A stretch of DNA of 64,000 bases from Pedomonas sp051304405 (GTDB taxonomy: Bacteria; Pseudomonadota; Alphaproteobacteria; Sphingomonadales; Sphingomonadaceae), in the NCBI RefSeq assembly GCF_051304405.1, contig NZ_JBPPGG010000001.1:1116001-1180000 (forward strand), given 5' to 3'. This document shows positions 7,433 through 14,878 of the stretch, piece after piece (position 1 is the stretch's first letter; every line of letters begins with the position of its first letter). The translations under genes were made by a program, and so were the position numbers. The notes under the pieces are model-generated. The model did not search any database, was not told the DNA's origin, and was given only the letters and a program-made list of their open reading frames with translations.

Positions 7433-8842
7433 TTACTTGCCGGAGACGATGCGCTCGATGAGTTGCTTCACCGTGGGGATGAAACCGTTGGAGTAGAACG
7501 GGTCCTTCTTGAAGCGGAAGGCGTTGTGGCCCGCGAACATGAGGTTCTGCTCCACGTCCTCGCCGTGGCCGATGGCCTGAAGCGTTTTCTGGATGCAGAA
7601 GGAGCGCGGGTCGGCCAGGTAGCCGGTCGAGTTCTTCTCGTTGTCCGCCCACGAGGAGAAGGAGCAGTGCGACAGGCAGCCCATGCAGTCCGACTGGTCC
7701 TTGCGGATCTGCGCCTTGCGTTCGGGCGTGACGAACACCAGCGTGGAGTCCGGCGTCTTCAGCGCTTCGGTGAAGCCCAGCGCCACCCATTCGCGGGCGC
7801 GGAACAGGTCGCCCTGGGTCACGAAGGCCTTCTGGCCGCGCGGCAGATTGCCCACGTCGAGCAGGAAGGTGTGCTCGCCCACTTCCTCGGTGGTGTAGGG
7901 AATCTGCCGTTCGGAGCGGGATTCCAGCTCGCGCAGGAACGGGTTGCGCACCGCCGAGGAGTAGAAGCCGGTCGGCGAGAAGCGGTGCAGCAGCACGTCG
8001 CCTTCCTCCAGGGTGAGGAGGCGCTGCTTCCACTGCTCGGGGATCGGGCTTTCCTTGGTGACGAGCGGCCGGGTGCCGAACTGGAAGGCGATGGCCCCCA
8101 GTTCCTTGTTGTCGATCCAGTGTTCCCACTCTTCCAGGTTCCAGACGCCGCCCGCCATGACGATGGGCACGTCGTCCGAGATGCCTTCCTGGCGCATCAC
8201 GTCGCGGATGGCCTTGACGCGCGGATAGGGATCTTCCGGCTTCAGCGGGTCTTCGGCGTTGGAGAGGCCGTTGTGGCCGCCCGCCCGCCAGGGGTCTTCA
8301 TAGACCACCGCGCCCAGCCATTCGGCCGCCTTGTGATAGGCGCGCTTCCACAGCGCGCGGAAGGCGCGGGCCGAGGAGACGATAGGGTAGTAGTGCACGC
8401 CGTGCTGTGCGGCGATTTCGGAAAGCCGGTAGGGCATGCCGGCGCCGCAGGTGACGCCGTTGACCAGCCCTTTGGTGCGCTCCAGCACGCCTTCGAGCAC
8501 GCGCTGCGCGCCGCCCATTTCCCACAGGATGTTGATGTTGATGGCGCCCTTGCCGGAGGCGATTTCCCAGGCGCGGCGCACCTGCTCCACGCCGCCCTCG
8601 ATGGCGTAGCGAATCAGCTCCTCATGGCGTTCGCGGCGGGTGCGGCCGTGGTAGATCTGGGGGATGGCGTTGCCGTTTTCATCATAGGAGTCGGCGTTGA
8701 CCGCCGATACGGTGCCGATGCCACCGGCCAGCGCCCAGGCGCCAGAGGACATGTGGTTGGTGGCATTGATGCCCTTGCCGCCTTCGATGAGCGGCAGGAC
8801 TTCACGTCCACCGATCCGAACGGCATTGAGCGATTTGAACAT
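7433..8842 (-). CDS. Nitronate monooxygenase-family FMN oxidoreductase with Cys-rich C-terminus
   Basis: 469-residue protein of the 2-nitropropane dioxygenase/nitronate monooxygenase family, FMN-dependent TIM barrels. Visible features are the N-terminal IEGGKGINATN segment, NINILWEMGG, a VTCGAGMPY strand, VPIVMAGGVWN (phosphate-binding glycine strand) and AIAFQFGTRPLVT. It is longer than classical members (roughly 320-370 residues). The extra C-terminal part carries a Cys cluster, C-x2-C-x3-C in DCMGCLSHC, then a further Cys (SFCIQ). Start ATG 8842 gives MFKSLNAVRIGG with GGAAAGG upstream. It follows pnp on the same strand after 374 bases and a terminator, so it is probably its own unit. Substrate is unknown. 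Confidence 0.82.
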   Translation of the reverse strand: MFKSLNAVRIGGREVLPLIEGGKGINATNHMSSGAWALAGGIGTVSAVNADSYDENGNAIPQIYHGRTRRERHEELIRYAIEGGVEQVRRAWEIASGKGAININILWEMGGAQRVLEGVLERTKGLVNGVTCGAGMPYRLSEIAAQHGVHYYPIVSSARAFRALWKRAYHKAAEWLGAVVYEDPWRAGGHNGLSNAEDPLKPEDPYPRVKAIRDVMRQEGISDDVPIVMAGGVWNLEEWEHWIDNKELGAIAFQFGTRPLVTKESPIPEQWKQRLLTLEEGDVLLHRFSPTGFYSSAVRNPFLRELESRSERQIPYTTEEVGEHTFLLDVGNLPRGQKAFVTQGDLFRAREWVALGFTEALKTPDSTLVFVTPERKAQIRKDQSDCMGCLSHCSFSSWADNEKNSTGYLADPRSFCIQKTLQAIGHGEDVEQNLMFAGHNAFRFKKDPFYSNGFIPTVKQLIERIVSGK

Positions 8843-9216
8843 GGGCTTTCGCCTTTCCGGTACTTTCCAAAGTGTCTGCCATACAGGGTTCGGGAGATAA
8901 AGGCGAGTGGCAAGCCGCCGAAGCGGGGCACGCAACCTACCAATGCCCAGTTTACGCACGAATTGGTCGCTGGTGTCACGACTTCCCGCGCATTTTGCGC
9001 GCATCCGGCGTTTGGGCCCGGAACGGGGCGTGGCAGCAAACGACCACCCCGAGGATTTAGTTCCCTGCGTGTCCGGGACCAGCCTTTCCCGCTTCTCTTG
9101 GCGGCGGCAGGCAGGACATACGATAAAGGGCTCCGACTGGAGCCCTTTACCGCTTGTCATCAAGGGGGAAGATAGGAGGTTTTCGCTCCGGTTCAATCCC
9201 CTCTTTTCTGTCAGGG
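8843..9216. other. Intergenic region between pnp and the flavin oxidoreductase gene
   Basis: 374 bases with no gene I can support. The pnp-proximal part holds the terminator at 9124-9149; the remainder presumably contains the oxidoreductase promoter, but I see no convincing -35/-10 pair or structured RNA. Confidence 0.6.
9124..9149 (-). terminator. Intrinsic terminator after pnp
   Basis: TAAAGGGCTCC (9124-9134), loop of 4, GGAGCCCTTTA (9139-9149), an 11-bp perfect stem ending in TTTA on the minus strand, 68 bases beyond the pnp stop. The T-run is short, so efficiency is uncertain. Confidence 0.65.
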
Positions 9217-11439
9217 TCAGCCGTCGCTGCGCGGGCTGCGACGACGACGGCGGTCACGATCGCCGCCGCGCTCGCCGCGGCCTTCGCCGTCACCTTCGCC
9301 GCCCTCCGAACGCTCGCCGCGCTGTTCGCGGGCCGGGCGCTCGTCCGGCAGCTCCTCGCCGGTTTCCTGGTTCACCAGACGCATGGACAGGCGCACCTTG
9401 CCGCGGTCATCGATGCCGAGCACCTTGACCTTGACCATCTCGCCTTCCTTGAGGACGTCCGACACCTTGGCCACGCGCTCCGGCTTGATCTCGGAGATGT
9501 GGACGAGGCCGTCGCGGCTGCCGAGGAAGTTCACGAACGCGCCGAAGTCGACGATGGAGACGACCTTGCCCTCGTAGATCCGGCCCACTTCCGGCTCGGC
9601 CACGATGCCCTCGATCCACTTGAGGGCGGCCTTGATCTGCTCCTGGTTGGAGGAGGCAACCTTGACGGTGCCGTCGTCCTCGATGTCGATCTTCGCGCCG
9701 GTGACTTCCACGATCTCGCGGATGACCTTGCCGCCGGTGCCGATGACTTCGCGGATCTTGTCCTTCGGGATCTTGATGGTCTCGATGCGCGGCGCGTGCT
9801 GCGACATTTCCTGACGCACACCGCCGAGGGCCTTGTTCATGATGCCAAGGATGTGGGCGCGGCCCTCATGGGCCTGCTCCAGCGCCACGCGCATGATCTC
9901 CTCGGTGATGCCGGCCACCTTGATGTCCATCTGAAGGGCGGTGATGCCCTTCTCGGTGCCCGCCACCTTGAAGTCCATGTCGCCCAGGTGATCCTCGTCA
10001 CCCAGGATGTCGGACAGGACGGCGAAGTCCTTGCCCTCGAGGATCAGGCCCATGGCGATGCCCGACACCGGGCGGACCAGCGGCACGCCCGCGTCCATCA
10101 GCGCCAGGGAGCCGCCGCAGACGGTGGCCATCGACGAGGAGCCGTTGGACTCGGTGATGTCCGACACCACGCGGATGGTGTACGGGAAGGTGTCCTTGGG
10201 CGGCAGCACCGGGCGCAGGGCGCGCCAGGCCAGCTTGCCGTGGCCGATTTCGCGGCGGCCCTGGAAGCCGAAGCGGCCCACTTCGCCGACCGAATAGGAC
10301 GGGAAGTTGTAGTGCAGCATGAAATGCTCATGCCGGGTGCCGTCCAGGCTGTCGATCATCTGCTCGTCGTCGCCGGTGCCCAGCGTCGTGGTGACGATCG
10401 CCTGGGTCTCGCCGCGGGTGAACAGGGCCGAGCCGTGGGTGCGCGGCAGAACCTGGGTCTGCACGTCGATCGGGCGCACGGTCCTGGTGTCGCGGCCGTC
10501 GATGCGCTTGCCTTCCTTGAGGATGGCGGTGCGGACGATGTCCTGCTCCAGCTTCTTCAGCAGCTTGCCCACCAGCTGGGCGCCGTGCTCCTCGCCGAAG
10601 GTCTCGACCGCGCGGGTCTTGGCGGCGTCGATGAGGGCGCGGCGCTCGGACTTGGCGGTGATGGCGTAGGCCGAACGCAGGTCGGCTTCCACCAGTTCGC
10701 GGATCTTGCCGTACAGCTCGGAGGTGTCCGGCTGCTCCGGCAGCTCCCACGGTTCCTTGGCGGCCACTTCCGCCAGCTCGATGATGGCGTCGATCACCGG
10801 ATGCGCGGCCTTCTGGCCGAACATCACCGCGCCCAGCATCACGTCTTCCGGCAGCTCCTTGGCTTCCGATTCGACCATCAGCACGGCGTCGCGGGTGCCG
10901 GAGACCACCAGGTCAAGCTCGGACTCCTGCATCTGCTCGATGGTCGGGTTCAGCACGTACTCGCCGTTGATGTAGCCAACGCGGGCCGCGCCGATGGGCC
11001 CCAGGAACGGAATGCCCGAGAGGGTGAGGGCGGCGGAGGCGCCGACCATCGCCACCACGTCCGGGTCGTTCTCGCCGTCGTAGGACATGGTCTGGCAGAT
11101 CACGAGCACTTCGTTGTAGAACCCTTCCGGGAACAGCGGACGGATCGGGCGGTCGATCAGGCGGGAGATGAGGGTCTCACGCTCGCTCGGGCGACCCTCG
11201 CGCTTGAAGTAGCCGCCCGGAATCTTGCCGGCGGCGAAAAACTTTTCCTGGTAGTGGACGGTCAAGGGAAAGAAGTCCTGCCCTTCCTTGACGCTCTTGG
11301 CACCCACCACGGTGCAGAGAACGGCGGTTTCGCCGTAGGTGGCGAGCACGGCGCCATCGGCCTGACGGGCAATGCGGCCCGTCTCCAGAGTGAGCTTGCG
11401 CCCGCCCCAGATCACTTCTTTCTTCTGAATATCAAACAT
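9217..11439 (-). CDS. pnp: Polyribonucleotide nucleotidyltransferase (PNPase)
   Basis: 740-residue 3'-5' phosphorolytic exoribonuclease and component of RNA degradosomes. Domains in order: RNase PH 1 (about 1-215), helical linker, RNase PH 2 (about 325-550, with GHGKLAWRALRPVLP and the active-site region MDFKVAGT), KH (IKIPKDKIREVIGTGGKVI) and S1 (GRIYEGKVVSIVDFGAFVN). The last about 45 residues are Arg/Gly/Glu-rich, a low-complexity tail suitable for RNA or RNase E contact. Start ATG 11439 gives MFDIQKKEV. It is last in the rimP-nusA-infB-rbfA-truB-rpsO-pnp order. The long stem-loop at 11501-11550 in its leader suggests RNase III-dependent autoregulation as known for E. coli pnp. Confidence 0.98.
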   Translation of the reverse strand: MFDIQKKEVIWGGRKLTLETGRIARQADGAVLATYGETAVLCTVVGAKSVKEGQDFFPLTVHYQEKFFAAGKIPGGYFKREGRPSERETLISRLIDRPIRPLFPEGFYNEVLVICQTMSYDGENDPDVVAMVGASAALTLSGIPFLGPIGAARVGYINGEYVLNPTIEQMQESELDLVVSGTRDAVLMVESEAKELPEDVMLGAVMFGQKAAHPVIDAIIELAEVAAKEPWELPEQPDTSELYGKIRELVEADLRSAYAITAKSERRALIDAAKTRAVETFGEEHGAQLVGKLLKKLEQDIVRTAILKEGKRIDGRDTRTVRPIDVQTQVLPRTHGSALFTRGETQAIVTTTLGTGDDEQMIDSLDGTRHEHFMLHYNFPSYSVGEVGRFGFQGRREIGHGKLAWRALRPVLPPKDTFPYTIRVVSDITESNGSSSMATVCGGSLALMDAGVPLVRPVSGIAMGLILEGKDFAVLSDILGDEDHLGDMDFKVAGTEKGITALQMDIKVAGITEEIMRVALEQAHEGRAHILGIMNKALGGVRQEMSQHAPRIETIKIPKDKIREVIGTGGKVIREIVEVTGAKIDIEDDGTVKVASSNQEQIKAALKWIEGIVAEPEVGRIYEGKVVSIVDFGAFVNFLGSRDGLVHISEIKPERVAKVSDVLKEGEMVKVKVLGIDDRGKVRLSMRLVNQETGEELPDERPAREQRGERSEGGEGDGEGRGERGGDRDRRRRRSPRSDG

Positions 11440-11500
11440 TGAGTGTCTTTCTCATCCGCAACCAAGCCCTATTGCCTGGCCGCACAGCTTGCCTGTTTGA

Positions 11501-11550
11501 CGGGAGCAATTCCCGCAGGCGCTGCTGATCAACGCCTGCGATTGCTCCCG
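11501..11550 (-). promoter_or_regulatory. Long stem-loop in the pnp leader (candidate RNase III/PNPase control site)
   Basis: CGGGAGCAAT (11501-11510) pairs with ATTGCTCCCG (11541-11550), and CGCAGGCG (11514-11521) pairs with CGCCTGCG (11533-11540): 18 base pairs with one 3-base bulge and an 11-base loop, about 60 bases upstream of the pnp start. The position matches the rpsO-pnp leader hairpin cleaved by RNase III in E. coli. Confidence 0.6.
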
Positions 11551-11659
11551 GTATCCGCCTTGTAAAACCTGTGGAGTCAGGGCGCGGCGGAGAAGCCCCG
11601 ACACAGGACTGTGCCTCAGTACGCAACAAACACATAGACCCGTAAAGGGCTGAGAGACC

Positions 11660-11724
11660 AAAAAAATGTTCGGCCCATATGCAAAGCGGGGAGGAACACG
11701 GCCCCGGGCCGACTCCCTCCCCGC
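11660..11724 (-). other. Overlapping hairpins after rpsO with a downstream T-run (possible partial terminator)
   Basis: In the rpsO-pnp gap GCGGGGAGG (11686-11694) pairs with CCTCCCCGC (11716-11724). A second, mutually exclusive pairing joins CGGCCC at 11671-11676 with GGGCCG at 11706-11711. On the minus strand the second structure is followed within a few bases by a run of seven T (near 11660-11666). This could be a partial terminator separating rpsO from pnp. Confidence 0.4.
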
Positions 11725-11757
11725 CTGCTAGAACTGTGTTTGGTCCGGCAGTCGCAC

Positions 11758-12027
11758 TTAGCGACGCAGGCCCAGACGCTCGATCAGAGCCTGGTAGCGC
11801 GCAACGTCGCGCGACTTCACGTAGTCGAGCAGCTTGCGGCGCTTGTTGACCAGCATCAGAAGGCCGCGACGGGAGTGGTTGTCCTTCTTGTGGGTCTTGA
11901 AGTGCTCGGTGAGGTTGGCGATGCGCTCGGTGAGGATCGCGACCTGCACTTCTGGCGAACCGGTGTCGTTGCCCGTGCGGGCGAAGTCGGCAATGATCGC
12001 CTGCTTCTTTTCAGCCGTAATCGACAT
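11758..12027 (-). CDS. rpsO: 30S ribosomal protein S15
   Basis: 89-residue S15 that binds 16S rRNA helices 20-22. Visible hallmarks: TGSPEVQVAILTERI, HFKTHKKDNHSRRGLL, and the terminal RYQALIERLGLRR. Two ATGs are adjacent; the second (12027) has AGGAG 6 bases upstream and gives the standard MSITAEKK start, so it is preferred to 12030. It lies 13 bases after the truB stop and is part of the translation operon. In many bacteria S15 represses its own mRNA; I did not identify that site. Confidence 0.98.
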   Translation of the reverse strand: MSITAEKKQAIIADFARTGNDTGSPEVQVAILTERIANLTEHFKTHKKDNHSRRGLLMLVNKRRKLLDYVKSRDVARYQALIERLGLRR

Positions 12028-12040
12028 CATGGTCTCCTTA

Positions 12041-12967
12041 TCACGTCAGGTTGAGTCCCCTCAGCACCCGGACCTGACCACCAACGGCCTCGACGATGGC
12101 CACGGGCGTTTGCCCATCCATCGCCATGTAGGTCCCGGGACGAAGGGAGGTCCCGTCGAGCCTCTGTCCCTGCCGCAGCAGGAGAGCCTCGCGGGGGTCG
12201 ACCGCCAAAGCCGGGATGTCGTCCAGCCCGGCGGTCACAGGCAAAAGTGCCTGTTCTGGATGTTGGTCTTGAACGAGAAGTTCGAGATTGTCCAGTGGAA
12301 TCGCGGTTTGCAGGTCAAAAGGCCCCGCCTTGGTGCGCCTGAGCACCGAGACATGGCCCACGGTTCCGAGGCTTTGCGCGATGTCCCGCGCCAGCGAGCG
12401 GATGTAGGTGCCCTTGGAACAGAGCACCGAGAATCGGGCCTCGGTGCCGCTCGCCCCCAGAAAATCAATCCGGTGGATGGTGACGCGCCGGGGCTTCAGC
12501 TCCACGGTCTCGCCGGCGCGGGCGAGGGCATAGGCGCGCGCGCCGTCCACCTTCAGGGCGGAGTAGACGGGCGGCACCTGCTCGATCTCGCCCGTGAACC
12601 GGGGCAGCACGGCGCGGATGGCGGCCTCGTCCGGGATCACGTCGGAGGTGGCAATGACCTCGCCCTCGCCGTCGTCGGTGGCGCGGGCCTCCCCGAAGCG
12701 GAGGGTGAAGTCATAGCCCTTGGTGGCGTCGAGGATGTAGCCGGTCAGCTTGGTCGCCTCGCCGAGCGCCACCGGCAGAACGCCGGTCGCCAGCGGATCC
12801 AGCGTGCCGCCGTGGCCGATCTTCCATCCCTTGGGCAGCGTCCCGCGCAGGATGCGCTTGCACGCCGCCACCACCTGGCCGCTGCTCATGCCGAGCGGCT
12901 TGTCGATGTTGAGCCAGCCGTGAAGGCGGGCGGAAGCGGGGCTGGGTTCGGTCATGGAGGCACTCAT
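12041..12967 (-). CDS. truB: tRNA pseudouridine(55) synthase
   Basis: 308-residue TruB, which converts U55 in the T-loop of tRNAs to pseudouridine. The N-terminal GWLNIDKPLGMSS motif, the catalytic Asp in GHGGTLDPLATG (Asp57 with this start) and the RVTIHRIDFL and CSKGTYIRSLARDI segments are present, followed by a C-terminal PUA-like part (LLLRQGQRLDG). The start is uncertain: ATGs at 12967 and 12955 are both possible and neither has a good Shine-Dalgarno, because a 12-bp tandem repeat lies immediately upstream. It is usually the direct neighbour of rbfA; here the Abi gene is interposed. Confidence 0.96.
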   Translation of the reverse strand: MSASMTEPSPASARLHGWLNIDKPLGMSSGQVVAACKRILRGTLPKGWKIGHGGTLDPLATGVLPVALGEATKLTGYILDATKGYDFTLRFGEARATDDGEGEVIATSDVIPDEAAIRAVLPRFTGEIEQVPPVYSALKVDGARAYALARAGETVELKPRRVTIHRIDFLGASGTEARFSVLCSKGTYIRSLARDIAQSLGTVGHVSVLRRTKAGPFDLQTAIPLDNLELLVQDQHPEQALLPVTAGLDDIPALAVDPREALLLRQGQRLDGTSLRPGTYMAMDGQTPVAIVEAVGGQVRVLRGLNLT

Positions 12968-12971
12968 AGGA

Positions 12972-12995
12972 GGACGCAAACGGGGACGCAAACGG
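12972..12995. repeat. 12-bp tandem duplication upstream of truB
   Basis: GGACGCAAACGG occurs twice head to tail (12972-12983, 12984-12995), with a decayed partial copy after. It occupies the expected ribosome-binding region of truB. Confidence 0.8.
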
Positions 12996-13111
12996 GGATG
13001 CTGACAGGTTCACAAACGGCGCAGTCCGCACTGCGCCGGGCGCGCCCCCATGTCACGGCTGGCGGGCCGTTTGACAAGCCCCTGCGTGCAGCCCCTTGCC
13101 GTTGCGCCTTG

Positions 13112-13759
13112 TCACGCCGCAAGCAGCAGGTGGACGGGATTTTCCTGGTAGAGCGCCGGGAAGCGGTCGCACCCGGCGCACCACTGTTCAGCCTCGGGCG
13201 AGAGCCAGCCGATGAGCTGGCGGGTGTCGGCATGATGCCTTGGCAGATTGTAATGCAGGATCGGCTCATGATGCGCGATTCGGTTGCGGAGTTTGCGGAT
13301 GGTGGCGAGCGGGGCTGAAAGGCTCTTGCGCGAAACACGTCTGCCATCGGGCTTGCGGGCGATCCGGTACAGTGCCGCGCGCCATATGTCCTCGTAGTCC
13401 TTGCCGAGAAGCGCGGTCCAGAAGCCGAAGGAGAGGGTGGCGAGCACCTGTTCCGGGGTATGGGCCTTGCGGTTTACCGTCAGCTCCTCAAGGGCGCGCC
13501 GAACCTTCTGCATTTGCCGCTCATGCAGGCACCGTCCCGGGGCCAGCAGCCAGTCTTCGCCAAACTGAAGGCTCATCGCTTCGTGTATCCGGTTGCGCAG
13601 CGCAAGCTCCAGCGCCTGAAGCGGAATATAAAGCGCCTCGGACAGTTGGGAATTTAAAGTATAAAGCTTAAAAGCAGCGGCCGGATTGCCATTCGCCCAG
13701 TCAAGATAACGCCCCAGTCTTGCGTAAGAAAAGGCATTTTGCAGCGGCGTCAGAGGCAT
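13112..13759 (-). CDS. Abi-family (Abi_2/AbiF-like) HEPN protein
   Basis: 215-residue protein of the Abi_2 abortive-infection family. An N-terminal FSYARLGRYLDWANGN segment and LALRNRIHE (about 52-60) are followed by a C-terminal HEPN-type motif R-x4-H in LRNRIAHHEPI (Arg158, Asn159, His163, with Glu165). HEPN domains of this kind are usually metal-independent RNases acting as toxins in phage defence. It lies alone between rbfA and truB on the operon strand, with an AT-rich upstream region unlike its neighbours, a sign of acquisition. Upstream are a hairpin, three 16-bp tandem repeats and a second hairpin that could encode a partner RNA. The ATG at 13759 has only a weak GGAT ribosome site. 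Family call is good; toxin activity is inferred. Confidence 0.8.
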   Translation of the reverse strand: MPLTPLQNAFSYARLGRYLDWANGNPAAAFKLYTLNSQLSEALYIPLQALELALRNRIHEAMSLQFGEDWLLAPGRCLHERQMQKVRRALEELTVNRKAHTPEQVLATLSFGFWTALLGKDYEDIWRAALYRIARKPDGRRVSRKSLSAPLATIRKLRNRIAHHEPILHYNLPRHHADTRQLIGWLSPEAEQWCAGCDRFPALYQENPVHLLLAA

Positions 13760-13836
13760 TGAAGATCCGAATCTTTATATTTATGCCGCCGGATCCGGTT
13801 ATAGAGGAATAACGATAATAGAAATATTGTAAAATG

Positions 13837-13862
13837 GCGAACAGGACTTGAAATCTGTTCGC
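13837..13862. other. 8-bp perfect hairpin upstream of the Abi gene
   Basis: GCGAACAG (13837-13844), 10-base loop, CTGTTCGC (13855-13862). On the minus strand it is followed by CATTTTACAATATTTC, an AT-rich tract that could make it a weak terminator between an upstream RNA and the Abi gene 78 bases further on. Confidence 0.5.
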
Positions 13863-13920
13863 TGCTGGATTATCCCATTGTCATGCACCCCGGTGTCGCC
13901 TCTGCCGCAAGGCATGCGCC

Positions 13921-13968
13921 CGGGGTAAGCTTTTTCCGGGGTAAGCTTTTTCCGGGGTAAGCTTTTTT
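13921..13968. repeat. Three 16-bp tandem repeats upstream of the Abi gene
   Basis: Unit CGGGGTAAGCTTTTTC repeats at 13921, 13937 and 13953 with exact 16-base period; the third ends in T instead of C. It lies 160-210 bases upstream of the Abi start, in a 324-base gap between the Abi and rbfA genes. Confidence 0.9.
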
Positions 13969-13971
13969 GGG

Positions 13972-13995
13972 GGCAGGCGAAGGCCTGCCTTTTTT
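13972..13995 (+). terminator. Intrinsic terminator oriented on the plus strand, without a plus-strand gene
   Basis: GGCAGGC (13972-13978), loop GAAG, GCCTGCC (13983-13989), then six T. The T-run follows only in the plus direction, whereas both flanking genes are on the minus strand. It may end a short plus-strand RNA divergent from the Abi gene, or the stem alone may act at the rbfA 3' end. Confidence 0.6.
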
Positions 13996-14083
13996 CATTT
14001 GCCGGGCTGCACTGCAAAACGGCCCCGATCGGATGATCGAGGCCGTGTGGATCGGGTTTGCCCGGCTGTGCCCGCGCTGGCGG

Positions 14084-14524
14084 TCAGTCGCGGCTGTCTT
14101 CGTCCCCGTCGTCTTCGTCATCCTCGGGGATCTGGTAGCGGCCCAGATCCTGCGCCACGCGCGGGTCGCGCAGCAGGGAGTCGATCTTGCTGGCCTCGGC
14201 GAAGCTGTGGTCCACGCGGAACACCAGGTTGGGCGTGTATTTCATGCGGATGCGGTGGCCCACTTCGCCCTTCAGGTAGCGGCCGTTGCGGCGCAGCGCG
14301 CCCAGCACCTCGGCCTCGTCCGAGCCGCCCATCGGCACCACGAACACGGTCGCATGGCGCAGGTCCGGCGACACGCGCACCTCGGTCACGGTGACCAGGT
14401 GGCTGGCCAGCACGTCATCCTGCACGTTGCCGCGCGCCAGCACTTCGGACAGCACATGGCGAATCTGCTCGCCCACGCGCAGCAGGCGCACGGAGCGGCC
14501 GGTGTCGGTGGTTTGATGGCGCAT
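14084..14524 (-). CDS. rbfA: 30S ribosome-binding factor A
   Basis: 146-residue RbfA, a KH-like factor for late 16S rRNA 5'-end maturation and cold adaptation. Visible: RVGEQIRHVLSEVLARG at the N-terminus, the central VTVTEVRVSPDLRHATVFV strand-helix segment and MKYTPNLVFRVDHSFAEASKID. The C-terminal Asp/Glu-rich tail is common in alphaproteobacteria. It follows infB in the translation operon, but 354 bases with repeat element B separate them, far more than usual. Confidence 0.97.
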   Translation of the reverse strand: MRHQTTDTGRSVRLLRVGEQIRHVLSEVLARGNVQDDVLASHLVTVTEVRVSPDLRHATVFVVPMGGSDEAEVLGALRRNGRYLKGEVGHRIRMKYTPNLVFRVDHSFAEASKIDSLLRDPRVAQDLGRYQIPEDDEDDGDEDSRD

Positions 14525-14582
14525 GGTTCAGTGTCCTTCGGCTCGGTGAGCCTTGTTCGTTAGTCCGTTTTCTCTGCTTTTT

Positions 14583-14736
14583 GCAGAGGGACTCAGTCCC
14601 TCTGCACTCCCGTTCGTTTTATCGGACCGTGCCTGCGGCCCTTTTCTCGAACCGGGGGGGGCGCAGGGCCGGGCCCTGCAAGGGCACGCACGTCCCGGAA
14701 CGAAAGGGAGGTGCAGGAGGGGCAAGCCCCTCCTGC
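14583..14736. repeat. Dispersed double-hairpin element, copy B
   Basis: Left hairpin 14583-14605 (GCAGAGGGACT / AGTCCCTCTGC, one-base loop), then CACTCCCGTTCGTTTTATCGG. Right hairpin 14713-14736 (GCAGGAGGGGC / GCCCCTCCTGC, loop AA), preceded by CACGTCCCGGAACGAAAGGG. A GGGCCC-type internal palindrome lies between. It sits between infB and rbfA inside the operon; the rest of the 354-base gap holds an A-run after the element and nothing else recognised. Confidence 0.85.
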
Positions 14737-14878
14737 AATAATTCCCTGAAAAAAAATCACCCCCCGGAAAGCCGTTGCGGGCGGCTTCTCCTGTGCCCGT
14801 TGCCACAGGCTCTGGAGAAACCGCCCGCGGGCGTGACGAAAGGGAAGCGGGGCTCTGTCGCCAGACCCCCGCCGTGTC

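Noticed and set aside
13837..13862. tRNA-Ser (TGA)-like anticodon arm (ACTTGAAATC within a stem)
   Set aside because: No T-arm GGTTCGAATC, no D-arm and no acceptor stem nearby; the stem also has an extra base. Probably chance similarity.
14583..14736. Element hairpins as intrinsic terminators
   Set aside because: No T-run follows the stems in the direction of the neighbouring genes, and two hairpins with conserved inner arms are not terminator-like.
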